From: Glaciecola sp947496235
GTDB taxonomy: Bacteria > Pseudomonadota > Gammaproteobacteria > Enterobacterales > Alteromonadaceae
Direction: 5' to 3'
DNA: 64,000 nt
Assembly: GCF_050306235.1 (NCBI RefSeq)
Contig: NZ_JBLWFH010000007.1
Coordinates: 1 to 64,000, forward strand
The position numbers and the translations under genes were made by a program. Position 1 is the stretch's first letter, and each line of letters starts with the position of its first letter. This document shows, one piece after another, positions 10,296-19,004 of this stretch. Below the pieces are notes generated by a model. It did no database searches, was not told where the DNA came from, and saw only the letters and a program-made list of their open reading frames with translations.

Positions 10296-10638
10296 AAAGG
10301 CGAATTAAAGGTGTCACATATATAACAGCATTCCTACCAGATCAAGCGTTGGCGATGATGCTAAAACCTTAATAGATATTTCCGAAAACAAATTAGGATA
10401 TTCCACAAGCTACATTACTCAAACGCAGCGTTTAAAGGATTTAGCAAACTATATTCCAAAGCTCATTAAATATGACCGAGGGGTTGCTATTAAACAGTTC
10501 AGAAACCAAGGGTTTGAGTTCATCAGAAATAATGAAGTCAATTGGGCTTTGTTAGAATCGGTTATATTTCGTTACGAGGCCGAGCATTGGCATAGTCTAC
10601 AAAGTCAGACACATCTGCTTATCAAATCATCTCTGATG
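10292..10638 (+). pseudogene. Integrase-coupled small gene, frameshifted and cut off
   Basis: An ATG at 10292 overlaps the integrase stop (ATGA) but its frame ends after 26 codons. The neighbouring frame is open from 10309 and reads as plausible protein (YSTSYITQTQRLKDLANY, then IKQFRNQGFEF), running on until it meets the convergent TonB receptor gene. Joining the two frames needs one base change or a -1 shift between about 10309 and 10371. The last codons up to a stop at 10737 are antisense to the receptor, so the original C-terminus is lost. Likely a degenerated integrase partner; not recognised. Programmed frameshifting is possible, but no classic slippery heptamer was seen. Confidence 0.55.
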
Positions 10639-12696
10639 TCAAAACGACACCCTAACCCCCGCATTTGCAATAAACCCATCATTCCTAGACCATATATCAG
10701 TTGTCCATTGACCACTTGGTGCTCTTGCAGGCAATAGCAATGGATGTTCATCAGTTTGTTTGATATCCAGAAGATTCTCCAGATTTATAAAATAACTCGC
10801 ACTACCAACCGTAATTTCTCCCATAAGCCCTAAGTGCCAGTAAGGGGCCGACTCATCAATAAACGGATTATCGTTCACGCGTTGCGGACCTGTATAATAA
10901 GCTTCGAACCCTACTCGAAATTCATCTTCTTCCTCCCACATTGCAACAAAACCTGCTGAATACTGCGGTGTGAGTGCAATTTTTTGTCTGTCTCCGTCGG
11001 CAGCAGCTTGTTCAGTAGCATCTAAGTAAAGATAGCTAGCAGTCAGTTTAATATCGTGCCAATAATATCGTACTAACACTTCCGACCCACGAATTTGACT
11101 CTCTCCATCTGCATTAACGAGTCTCACTCGGTCTAGCGTCATATTTTCCTGAGACGAAAAAGCTTCTAACTCTGTTACGTTTTCAACATTTGACCCAAAC
11201 AATGTAAAGCTCGTTTCTATATTGTTGTAGGTATAGGTAAAGTCCAGCGACGCTGTTTCTGCTTGTTCTTCTACCAAGCCTTGGATGGGTGCCAACCTAG
11301 ATAACCCTGCGGCTTCAATTTCTTCTACGAATGGGGTAGGTGCGAAATAGCCTTGCCCGTAAGAGCTTCGAATCGTCAAATCGCCAGGTCGATACAGTAG
11401 CGAAACCCTTGGGCTTAACTGGGTACCAAAATCACTGTGTTCATCAACTCTAGCGCTAACAGAAGTCGTTAATTTAGAGGTCATTTCATAGTCAACTTGC
11501 GCAAATAGACTTGGCACCTCGTAAGAGTAGTCGAATGTAGGAAACGTATCCGATTTATAAATATCAGACAAATACGCTAGACCAACTACCCAATCGCTTC
11601 TATCGGTATAACCAGACAAACTACTCTCTAATAAATAACTTTCGTGTTTGTCGTCTTCAATAACATCACCAAAAAGGTGCTTATGCTCTTGCACCATGGC
11701 TGAAGCTCTAGTTGAAAAGGTATAAGTGTCCCCTAAGGGCATGCTAAAAACCAAACCACTGTCGTAACGCTTTGAATCCTGCGTTTGTTCAAAAGCGTTA
11801 CCATCTGCGACCACACCGCCATCCACAGTCCCCCCTCTTCTGTTTTCGGTCATATAACCAGCAGTAAAATACAGACTTTCACCCTCGTCCCCGTTCCAAA
11901 ATAATCTAGGGCGAACGGTGTAGCGCTCATACCCAGCCAAGTCTATCCAATCGTCATTATCAATATCGACACTTTTTTGGTGGTGAGCGCCTGCGGTTAA
12001 GGAGGCTTTCAGTGCTGTTGATAAAGGAGCTTCTATGTACGCCGTGACATCTTGGGCGTCACGGGTAGTTAGATTAACGATAGTCTCTCCATTAAACTCT
12101 TCGCCTGGCCGTCTAGAGACAAGATTAATAACGCCACCTAAGGCCGAGCCGCCATACAAAGAAGATGCGGATCCTTTGATTATTTCAACCCTCCCTAAAT
12201 CAGTAGGCGGGATCTGTAATATGCCGATAGATGCAGCTTGATTTCCATACAGAGGTAATCCATCTGCAAGTAACTGAGTGTATCGCCCGTAAAGGCCTTG
12301 TAGACGAATATTTGCGCTGCCAAGAGCGGGTGAAGTTGTCTGAACGCGCACACCTCCTGTCTCTGCAACAAGCATAGATATATTCCCTGGGCGCATGGTT
12401 GATTTTTCCATTATCTCTTCACGGTTAATTATCTCTACTCGCATTGGTTGTTCGTCTGCAATCCGACCTGATCGGGTTGCTTGTACAATAATTTTCTCGA
12501 CGTCTTCATCATCATCGTCATCTTCTTGCTGCAAATCGTTGTTTTCGCTAAGCATGCTGCCAGACCTTAGAGCGGGTTCTTTGGCGTTTGACGCCATCAC
12601 TAACTTTTGACCGGCAATGGCCTCAAATGCACACGTAAACAAGATAACTAGCGAGGCGATGCGTGATAACGAAAACATAAAACTGCTCCAATTCAA
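10639..12696 (-). CDS. TonB-dependent outer-membrane receptor, MerR-controlled
   Basis: Outer-membrane active transporter of 685 residues. A signal peptide ends near residue 29, followed by an acidic linker (QQEDDDDDED) and a TonB-box-like segment (VEKIIVQATR). The plug domain follows (NIRLQGLYGRYTQLLADGLP, SSLYGGSALGGVINL), then a 22-strand-type barrel ending in the expected aromatic residue (GVRVSF). The substrate is unknown. The promoter is a textbook MerR-family promoter with a 19-bp spacer, and a ZntR/CadR-like regulator is transcribed divergently, so the receptor should be metal-induced. That is unusual, because import receptors are usually repressed by metal. Confidence 0.93.
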   Translation of the reverse strand: MNWSSFMFSLSRIASLVILFTCAFEAIAGQKLVMASNAKEPALRSGSMLSENNDLQQEDDDDDEDVEKIIVQATRSGRIADEQPMRVEIINREEIMEKSTMRPGNISMLVAETGGVRVQTTSPALGSANIRLQGLYGRYTQLLADGLPLYGNQAASIGILQIPPTDLGRVEIIKGSASSLYGGSALGGVINLVSRRPGEEFNGETIVNLTTRDAQDVTAYIEAPLSTALKASLTAGAHHQKSVDIDNDDWIDLAGYERYTVRPRLFWNGDEGESLYFTAGYMTENRRGGTVDGGVVADGNAFEQTQDSKRYDSGLVFSMPLGDTYTFSTRASAMVQEHKHLFGDVIEDDKHESYLLESSLSGYTDRSDWVVGLAYLSDIYKSDTFPTFDYSYEVPSLFAQVDYEMTSKLTTSVSARVDEHSDFGTQLSPRVSLLYRPGDLTIRSSYGQGYFAPTPFVEEIEAAGLSRLAPIQGLVEEQAETASLDFTYTYNNIETSFTLFGSNVENVTELEAFSSQENMTLDRVRLVNADGESQIRGSEVLVRYYWHDIKLTASYLYLDATEQAAADGDRQKIALTPQYSAGFVAMWEEEDEFRVGFEAYYTGPQRVNDNPFIDESAPYWHLGLMGEITVGSASYFINLENLLDIKQTDEHPLLLPARAPSGQWTTDIWSRNDGFIANAGVRVSF

Positions 12697-12714
12697 GATT
12701 GTTAATGTACAATA

Positions 12715-12745
12715 ACTATAAAGCTTACAGTAACTGGAAGGTCAA
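12715..12745 (-). promoter_or_regulatory. MerR-type promoter of the TonB receptor
   Basis: On the minus strand: -35 TTGACC (12740-12745), a 19-bp spacer (12721-12739) and -10 TATAGT (12715-12720). The -35/spacer region contains the dyad CTTCCAG-TTA-CTGTAAG. The over-long 19-bp spacer with a central dyad is the hallmark of promoters untwisted by MerR-family activators. It also overlaps the ribosome binding site of the divergent regulator, allowing autoregulation. Confidence 0.85.
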
Positions 12746-12746
12746 C

Positions 12747-13136
12747 ATGAAAATCAGCGAATTAGCGAAAGCTACAAATGTGAGTGCTAAAACAATTCGT
12801 TATTACGAGCAAGTCAATCTGCTATTGCCAGCTAAAAGAGGTGAAAGTGGATACAGGCATTACGATAAAAAAGATATCGCAACGCTTGTGTTTATAAGGC
12901 GTTGTAGAGAGCTTAATATTCCTATTATCGATATAAAGCGCCTGCTCGATGTTCAGAAAAATCCAAACGCTTCTTGCGCCTTTATCGACGAGATGATTCA
13001 AAATCAACTTATTCGCATTCAGGAGGCTCAGAAAGAGCTCGCCCTGTTAGAAAAGTCATTAGCGTCACTTGCATCATCGTGCAACAATCATACTGTTGAA
13101 GGATGCTCGATACTGCATCAGTTGCAATCAAATTAG
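12747..13136 (+). CDS. MerR-family metal regulator, ZntR/CadR/PbrR-like
   Basis: Regulator of 129 residues with the N-terminal MerR winged helix (MKISELAKATNVSAKTIRYYE), a dimerisation helix and a C-terminal metal loop. Metal-ligand candidates are C77 (NASCAF), C112, H115 and C120 (SCNNHTVEGCSIL), the ZntR/CadR/PbrR arrangement for Zn, Cd or Pb rather than the two-Cys CueR pattern. ATG at 12747 is chosen over the upstream ATG at 12699 because GGAAGG precedes it at good distance and the operator lies just upstream. It is divergent from the TonB receptor and presumably activates it. Confidence 0.9.
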   Translation: MKISELAKATNVSAKTIRYYEQVNLLLPAKRGESGYRHYDKKDIATLVFIRRCRELNIPIIDIKRLLDVQKNPNASCAFIDEMIQNQLIRIQEAQKELALLEKSLASLASSCNNHTVEGCSILHQLQSN

Positions 13137-13255
13137 CTCAGTCTGATAACACGAAGTGACTTTGGTTTATGTTGTTTCTAAGTGATGAGTCACGAGAGCG
13201 CGAACATTTAGTGAAATGTCAGAAAATGCAAGTAATAAACTACTCTCTGCATCTT

Positions 13256-13468
13256 TTACTCGCAACAACAGTTACCTTTTTGAATTGGCGGGCATTTCAC
13301 TGTTCCATATGAGCAATAAACGCAGCAGTCTCCCCTAAGAGGTTTCAGTATTGATTTGCAATGAGTGCATTCATAGAAAAATTGACATGCAGTGGTTGGC
13401 ATTTCCTCTAGTTGGCTATGATTGCATTTAGGACATGTAATTGTTGATAAAAGCTCTATTTCGGACAA
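13256..13468 (-). CDS. GDCCVxC-domain small Cys-rich protein
   Basis: A 70-residue protein with two CxxC pairs (CPKC, CTHC) followed by the diagnostic block GDCCVYCSYGTVKCPPIQ and a Cys-rich tail (GNCCCE). NCBI names this family GDCCVxC domain-containing (seleno)protein; it often sits in mercury operons, and some members replace Cys with selenocysteine. Here all positions are Cys codons. It follows merP on the same strand after a 46-base gap and takes the place where merA would be expected. It probably binds soft metal in the cytoplasm; its biochemistry is unknown. Confidence 0.88.
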   Translation of the reverse strand: MSEIELLSTITCPKCNHSQLEEMPTTACQFFYECTHCKSILKPLRGDCCVYCSYGTVKCPPIQKGNCCCE

Positions 13469-13514
13469 ATGATAGTGCTCCCAATTTGATTAAAAAAAGC
13501 GATTCGAGAGTAAG

Positions 13515-13790
13515 TTAAGATTTTATTCTTGAAGGGAAACCAGCATTCTCTGTTGCTTTGGTTAGCGTATCAGGGCTAGTAACTTCGTCGTCAAATATCA
13601 CGACAGCCAGTTTGTTTTCGAATGTAACATCCACTTCTTTTACACCTTTTACACGCTCTAGTGCTTTTTCCACTGTTATTGGGCATGTAGCACAATCCAT
13701 TGACGGCACTTCTAAAGTAACGGTTATATCTTTAGCAAATGCTACGGTGCTGCTGACTAACAATAATGACGTGAATAATAATTTTTTCAT
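13515..13790 (-). CDS. merP: Periplasmic mercury-binding protein MerP
   Basis: A 91-residue protein with an N-terminal signal peptide (cleavage near AFAK) and an HMA fold carrying the MerP metal motif MDCATCPITVEKAL (Cys near 33 and 36). It would capture Hg(II) in the periplasm and pass it to MerT. A strong ribosome binding site (GGAG) precedes the ATG. It lies 31 bases after merT in the same operon. Confidence 0.95.
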   Translation of the reverse strand: MKKLLFTSLLLVSSTVAFAKDITVTLEVPSMDCATCPITVEKALERVKGVKEVDVTFENKLAVVIFDDEVTSPDTLTKATENAGFPSRIKS

Positions 13791-13821
13791 TTTTTCTCCG
13801 ATTAAATTTCAGTGATAGTAG

Positions 13822-14166
13822 CTATACTAACCATATAATCCAGTAGTTACTGGTGACAAAAAGAAAAGCCAACAGCGCGGTAGACCAAAAAATTACTATT
13901 CTCCGCGCTCTTACTTTAGGGCTCGCGCACAACTCACCCTCCGCACATTCTTTCAATGGGCGATAAGTTTTCCACCCAGCTAATCCAAATAAAACCACTA
14001 CGGCAAAAATGAAAATAGGTCGATAAGGATCTAAAAGCGTTAAATAGCTGATCCACGTTCCGCTAATGCCCAACAAAAGAAGTACAAGCGGCCCCGCGCA
14101 ACATGCACTTGCACCGATTGCCGCGGCAAGACCTCCTAAGATAGATACCTGACTACTTTTTACCAT
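13822..14166 (-). CDS. merT: Mercuric transport protein MerT
   Basis: Inner-membrane protein of 114 residues with three membrane segments. The vicinal Cys pair sits in the first helix (GASACCAGPL) and a second Cys pair lies in the cytoplasmic loop (ECAEGELC). It imports Hg(II) received from MerP for the cytoplasmic reductase. The ATG at 14166 is preferred to a TTG at 14178. It follows the mer promoter directly. No mercuric reductase (merA) is found in the window, which is odd because import without reduction should be harmful. Confidence 0.94.
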   Translation of the reverse strand: MVKSSQVSILGGLAAAIGASACCAGPLVLLLLGISGTWISYLTLLDPYRPIFIFAVVVLFGLAGWKTYRPLKECAEGELCASPKVRARRIVIFWSTALLAFLFVTSNYWIIWLV

Positions 14167-14198
14167 GTTATTAAGCAATTTTATTCAAACTGTCTAAA

Positions 14199-14229
14199 GC
14201 ATAACTCCCGTACTTAGGTACGGAGTCAA
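14199..14229 (-). promoter_or_regulatory. mer operon promoter/MerR operator
   Basis: On the minus strand: -35 TTGACT (14224-14229), a 19-bp spacer and -10 TTATGC (14199-14204). The spacer holds the perfect MerR dyad CCGTACCTAAGTACGG, very close to the Tn501/Tn21 operator. The -35 element overlaps the merR stop codon, so merT is transcribed from between merR and merT. Confidence 0.93.
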
Positions 14230-14627
14230 GTGTTAGTTTTATTTGATGGCTGGAGTGATTCGATAATGGGACAAATTTTGTTATTCGAATTATTTTTACA
14301 GTCTGATACGAGGGATTCAAGACTGCCTTTAAGACGCGTTAAGTCTTTCAACTTCTCTTCAATAACATCCAGTTTATGTTCAGCAAGAGACTGCACCTCC
14401 TCACAATTGCTGTTGCTTAACACTAATAATGACGATATTTCAGCCAACGTAAAACCCAAGTGTTGAGCACGCTTGATAAATAACACCCTTGAAAGTGCTT
14501 GCGGAGTATATTGTCTGTAACCTTGAGATGGTTTTATCGGTTGCTGCAACAAGGCCTTCTTTTCATAGAACCGAATAGTCTCTACACCCACATTTGCTTC
14601 TTTTGCGAGTTTACTTATTGTGTACAT
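14226..14627 (-). CDS. merR: Mercury-responsive regulator MerR
   Basis: A 133-residue MerR: winged-helix N-terminus (KLAKEANVGVETIRFYE), dimer helix containing EHKLDVIEEKLKDL, and the three mercury ligands in NSNCEEVQ (near 82), SDCKNN (near 117) and KICPIIESL (near 126). It is co-oriented with merTP rather than divergent as in Tn21, and its 3' end carries the -35 box of the mer promoter. AGGGC precedes the ATG. Confidence 0.93.
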   Translation of the reverse strand: MYTISKLAKEANVGVETIRFYEKKALLQQPIKPSQGYRQYTPQALSRVLFIKRAQHLGFTLAEISSLLVLSNSNCEEVQSLAEHKLDVIEEKLKDLTRLKGSLESLVSDCKNNSNNKICPIIESLQPSNKTNT

Positions 14628-14843
14628 ATAAAGCCCTAAATAGTTTGACTCACTTACTAAACAAAAAATAGCATCAAATCATAATTTATACCGAGTTTGC
14701 ATAAATTCATCACGAGCATCAACAATAACTGATGATGGCAATTCGACAAAAGCGAACGGTATAAACGACACAACCCCTTGGTCGTCATGCTCAGTCACAC
14801 CCTAAAGTCGCCTATATAGAGCCTGATATCACAGTGTTAGCAT

Positions 14844-14872
14844 GGCAGATGTCTTTTTTAAATACATCTGCC
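14844..14872 (-). terminator. Stem-loop after czcA
   Basis: Perfect 9-bp inverted repeat GGCAGATGT/ACATCTGCC with an 11-base A/T-rich loop, 14 bases beyond the czcA stop. There is no clear T-run after the stem on the minus strand, so it is a likely but not canonical transcription end. The rest of 14628-14843, between merR and this stem, shows no gene. Confidence 0.5.
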
Positions 14873-14885
14873 GTTCTCTTCTCCT

Positions 14886-17800
14886 TTATTTAAGTTTTCT
14901 GTCGTGCACAAGTCGATATAAAACAGGCAATACTATCAATGTCAGTAAAGTAGACGAAATTATTCCGCCAATGACCACTGTCGCCAATGGACGCTGTACT
15001 TCTGCTCCCGTCCCGACATTCAGCGCCATTGGCACAAAACCAAGGCTAGCAACCAATGCCGTCATCAGTACCGGCCGCAAGCGTGTTAATGCACCATCAA
15101 CAATAGAATTAATTAACTCTCCTGTTTCTTCTAGTCTTTGGCGGATAAACGACAACATAACCAAACCGTTAAGCACAGCAATGCCAGACAGCGCTATAAA
15201 ACCGATGCCTGCTGATATAGACAAGGGCATGTCTCTCACCCAAAGCGCAAAAATCCCACCGGTTAACGCTAAAGGCACGCCAGTGAAAATTATCAAAGCG
15301 TCTTTCACCGAGCCAAAGGCGATGACTAGCAATGCAAGAATTAAGAAAAGCGTTGCTGGGACAACAAGGCTCAATCGTTGACTCGCACTTTCAAGCTGCT
15401 CGAACGTGCCGCCATAATCGACCCAATAACCACTTGGCAATGAAACATTTTCTGCAATTTGCATTTTTGCCTCAGTTACAAACGAGCCTAGGTCGCGCTC
15501 TCTTACATTAGCAGTAACCACAATACGGCGCTTGGCGTTTTCTCGGCTGATTTGACTGGGTATACTGGCATATTCTAGCGTTGCAACCTCTGCTATCGGC
15601 ACATAATTACCATCCCTTGTCATAATAGGTATGCTGCCTAGCGTGTCAAGATTATTGCGAATATCCTCTGAGTAGCGCACCACTATCTCAAATCGCCTGT
15701 CGCCCTCGAATATCAAGCCTGCTTCTTTGCCGCCAACCGATGCGCTTAACCATGTTTGCAGGTCAGTGATATCCAAATTATAACGCGCTAAAGCATAAGG
15801 TTTGGGATTCACGGTAAAGATGGGAATTTCATCAACTTGCTCAACGCGTGCATCCGCAGCGCCGGGTATATCTTGCAGTACCGCTAATATATCACCGGCC
15901 GAATCGCGCAGTTTATTTAAATCATCACCATAAATCTTTATGCCTAAGTCAGCTCTCACGCCACTAATTAATTCGTTAAACCGCATTTGTATAGGTTGAG
16001 TAAACTCGTAGTTATTGCCGGGTACGCTTTGAAGCTCACGCTCCATTTGCTCGACAAATTCGGCTTTGGATAAAGTAGGATCTGACCATTGGTCGATAGG
16101 TTTCAACATCACGAACGTATCGGTCACATTAGGCGGCATCGCATCTGTGGCAACTTCTGCCGTGCCGGTTTTAGCAAAGACAGTGCTTACTTGTGGGTAC
16201 TGCATAATGACGTCTTCAAGCCTTTTTTGCATATCCACAGCCTGCTCAATGCCAGTGCCGGGCACTCGCATAGCGTGCAAGGCAATATCACCCTCATCGA
16301 GTTGAGGTATAAATTCAGAGCCAAGACGCATGCTTAGCCAAACGCTCACAACGACCAATAATGTCGCTGAGCCTATTACCAACCAACGTAGCTTAAGCGC
16401 CCATAACAGAACAGGACGATAGACCGATTTCGCCCCCACTATAATAGGGCTCTCTTTTTCACTGACTTTACCCGACATAAACATCGCAACGGCTGCTGGC
16501 ACAATAGTGATTGAGAACACCATCGCAGCAAGTAATGCCAAGATGACGGTGGCTGCCATCGGGTGAAACATCTTCCCTTCTACCCCTGTTAAACTGAAAA
16601 TGGGGATATACACGATTGTAATAATCATCACGCCAAACAGACTCGGCCGTATAACCTCATTGGTTGCTTCATACACAACTTCGAGCCTTTCCTTGATGGG
16701 CAGCACTGAGCCGGTTCGCCTCTGCGCTTCACTTAATCGCCTGATACAGTTTTCAACAATAATGACTGCACCATCCACAATTAACCCGAAGTCTAGTGCC
16801 CCTAAGCTCATTAAGTTTGCGCTAACGCCTGTTTGCACCATCCCTGTTATTGTGGCGAGCATCGCCAGCGGTATCACAGCGGCGGTAATAATGGCTGCTC
16901 TTATGTTGCCAAGCAGCAGAAACAACACCACAATCACCAGTAATGCGCCTTCAACAAGGTTTTTGCGAACGGTGTTGATGGCTTTATCAACCAGTGCGGT
17001 CCTATCGTAGACAGTTTCTATTACCACACCGTCGGGCAAGCTAGCTTGGATTTCATCCACTTTGTCAGCCACTGCCAAGGCCACAGCACGACTATTTTCA
17101 CCAATGAGCATCATCGCAGTGCCTAAGACGGTTTCCTTACCCTCTCGTGTTGCAGCCCCCGTTCGAAGCTCTTTACCAATAGCCACTTCGGCAATATCGT
17201 TGACGGTCACTGGAGATTGATTAGTGAGTGTTACCACTACATTACCTATATCTTCAATTGTGGCCAGTTGCGCTTGAGAGCGCACCAGTATTTGTTGACC
17301 GTTGCGTTCAACATATCCCGCACCTTGGTTGGCATTATTGCGCTCCAATGCCCGCAGCAGATCGTCAGTGCTCACACTATAATTAAGCATACGTTGAGGA
17401 TCAGGATTCACATGATATTGCTTGGTAAAGCCGCCAATGGCGTTAACTTCGGTGATACCTTTTACTAGAGCGAGTTGAGGCTTTACCACCCAGTCATGCA
17501 ACTCTCTTAAAGCCATCGCATCAAAGTCTCTGCCATCGGATGTTAATGTGCCCGGCTCAGAGCTGAGTGTGTACATGTAGATTTCACCTAAACCAGTGGC
17601 AATCGGTCCCATCTCTGGCTCAATACCCTCTGGTAGCTGACTTTTAATAATGCCTATGCGCTCATTAATGAGGTTTCTGGCAAAATACAGGTCGGTGCCT
17701 TCTTCAAATACGGCGGTCACTTGAGACAAGCCATAACGAGATAGTGAACGGGTATAATCCAAGTTTGGTATACCCGCTAGAGCGTTTTCTACCAAAAAGG

Positions 17801-17996
17801 TGATGCGTTGTTCAGTTTCAAGCGGCGAATAACCAGTTGCTTGTGTATTAATTTGTACTTGGACATTGGTGATGTCGGGTACTGCGTCAATAGGCAGTTT
17901 TTGATAACTAAATAAGCCAAAACCAATGACTAAAAAACTCAGCATCAAAAATATACCGCGCCTGTCTATTGCTGTGCGAATAATGGAAGCTAGCAT
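14886..17996 (-). CDS. czcA: CzcA-type heavy-metal RND efflux pump (Zn/Co/Cd class)
   Basis: Inner-membrane proton/metal antiporter of 1036 residues, close to the usual size. The transmembrane-4 signature ALDFGLIVDGAVIIVEN, with acidic residues in the D-x5-D-x6-E pattern near 400-415, marks the HME1 (Zn/Co/Cd) class and differs from the CusA pattern of the second pump in this window. The N-terminus (AVPDITNVQVQINTQATGYSPLE) and the duplicated 12-helix layout are typical. It starts 60 bases after czcB with a strong GGAGG. It forms the tripartite CzcCBA export system with the two upstream genes. Confidence 0.96.
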   Translation of the reverse strand: MLASIIRTAIDRRGIFLMLSFLVIGFGLFSYQKLPIDAVPDITNVQVQINTQATGYSPLETEQRITFLVENALAGIPNLDYTRSLSRYGLSQVTAVFEEGTDLYFARNLINERIGIIKSQLPEGIEPEMGPIATGLGEIYMYTLSSEPGTLTSDGRDFDAMALRELHDWVVKPQLALVKGITEVNAIGGFTKQYHVNPDPQRMLNYSVSTDDLLRALERNNANQGAGYVERNGQQILVRSQAQLATIEDIGNVVVTLTNQSPVTVNDIAEVAIGKELRTGAATREGKETVLGTAMMLIGENSRAVALAVADKVDEIQASLPDGVVIETVYDRTALVDKAINTVRKNLVEGALLVIVVLFLLLGNIRAAIITAAVIPLAMLATITGMVQTGVSANLMSLGALDFGLIVDGAVIIVENCIRRLSEAQRRTGSVLPIKERLEVVYEATNEVIRPSLFGVMIITIVYIPIFSLTGVEGKMFHPMAATVILALLAAMVFSITIVPAAVAMFMSGKVSEKESPIIVGAKSVYRPVLLWALKLRWLVIGSATLLVVVSVWLSMRLGSEFIPQLDEGDIALHAMRVPGTGIEQAVDMQKRLEDVIMQYPQVSTVFAKTGTAEVATDAMPPNVTDTFVMLKPIDQWSDPTLSKAEFVEQMERELQSVPGNNYEFTQPIQMRFNELISGVRADLGIKIYGDDLNKLRDSAGDILAVLQDIPGAADARVEQVDEIPIFTVNPKPYALARYNLDITDLQTWLSASVGGKEAGLIFEGDRRFEIVVRYSEDIRNNLDTLGSIPIMTRDGNYVPIAEVATLEYASIPSQISRENAKRRIVVTANVRERDLGSFVTEAKMQIAENVSLPSGYWVDYGGTFEQLESASQRLSLVVPATLFLILALLVIAFGSVKDALIIFTGVPLALTGGIFALWVRDMPLSISAGIGFIALSGIAVLNGLVMLSFIRQRLEETGELINSIVDGALTRLRPVLMTALVASLGFVPMALNVGTGAEVQRPLATVVIGGIISSTLLTLIVLPVLYRLVHDRKLK

Positions 17997-18056
17997 GTTA
18001 AGCCTCCTTTAAAGCCTTGCAGTAGCAAACATGTATATTCGGATTGAATTGAGGCA

Positions 18057-19004
18057 TTAATGGTCATGACCGGCCTCCGATTTTTCCAGATCCGCTTTGA
18101 TCAGGTAACTATTGGTAACCACAACAAGCTCACCTAATTCAATGCCGCTGATGACTTCAATAAAGCGACCATCCGTCACACCAAGCTGCACGGGGCGTGG
18201 TTTATATTCATTATCATAACTAACAAATACCACTTGCTTGTCTTCATACTCTTGCACGGCAGTAACAGGCACCATATGACTTACGGCCTTAGTGGCGGTG
18301 GTTACCTGCGCCTTTACTAAAGTGCCTAATGGCCAATAGCCACTGCTATTATCCACAGTGACGTTGGCAAGCGAATGCGGACTGCCATTGGCAGATGGCG
18401 TCAGATAAGCAATTTCAGATAGCTGTTCAAAGTTTGCATGTCTTAATTCAACAGCTTGTCCTACCTTAATTTTGCCGAGGTGCTGCGAGAACACGGTTAA
18501 CTGTGCCCACACATTCTTATAGTTTGCTAATGAAAACAGTACTTGTCCGTTTGATAACTCACCATTATTGGCATGCCGCGCTATTACGTTGCCATCAAAG
18601 GGAGAAACAATCGAGTAGCTTTTTAAGCTCTCATTTGATTCTACGACTGCTAAAACATCTCCTTTTTTAACTGTGTCGCCAATATTAACTTTGACATCTT
18701 TGATCACACCGTCAAAACGCGCTCTGATATGACTCAATGAACTCGGATCTGCGCTTATTCGGCCATAGAGTGTGGTCGAAAGTGATATGTCGCCAGCGAT
18801 GACATTTGTGGTGGTAATCCCATTTTGCATAGCCGTCTCATCACTCATCGTAACGACTTCACCAGCGTGTTTATCGTCCTCATGAGAATCACTACCTGTG
18901 TGTTTGTCCCCTGCGATTACCGTCCCATGTATCATCATTAGCGTGACGCTTAAAACGAGTGCTTTTAATATTGTGAATGTTTTTAATTGAGTAAATTTAT
19001 TCAT
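18057..19004 (-). CDS. czcB: CzcB-type periplasmic adaptor
   Basis: Membrane-fusion protein of 315 residues linking CzcA to the outer-membrane channel. It has a signal peptide, then a His/Asp-rich mature N-terminus (GDKHTGSDSHEDDKH), a lipoyl/barrel-sandwich core (VKVNIGDTVKKGDVLAVVES, SPFDGNVIARH) and beta-barrel domains. It ends in a His-containing tail (EAGHDH). Both His-rich ends probably bind zinc-type metals. Its start overlaps the 3' end of czcC by 8 bases, so translation is coupled. Confidence 0.94.
   Translation of the reverse strand: MNKFTQLKTFTILKALVLSVTLMMIHGTVIAGDKHTGSDSHEDDKHAGEVVTMSDETAMQNGITTTNVIAGDISLSTTLYGRISADPSSLSHIRARFDGVIKDVKVNIGDTVKKGDVLAVVESNESLKSYSIVSPFDGNVIARHANNGELSNGQVLFSLANYKNVWAQLTVFSQHLGKIKVGQAVELRHANFEQLSEIAYLTPSANGSPHSLANVTVDNSSGYWPLGTLVKAQVTTATKAVSHMVPVTAVQEYEDKQVVFVSYDNEYKPRPVQLGVTDGRFIEVISGIELGELVVVTNSYLIKADLEKSEAGHDH

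Noticed and set aside
10331..10371. Programmed -1 frameshift signal after the integrase
   Set aside because: CTAAAAC is not a standard X-XXY-YYZ heptamer in the needed frame, and no strong downstream stem was seen, so decay is the simpler reading.
10549..10737. Independent 62-codon ORF starting at 10549
   Set aside because: It begins with an internal codon of the frameshifted integrase-linked gene and its tail is antisense to the TonB receptor.
14842..15381. Plus-strand ORF of 179 codons
   Set aside because: It is entirely antisense to czcA, has no ribosome binding site and shows a Ser/Thr/Ala-rich composition typical of a shadow frame.
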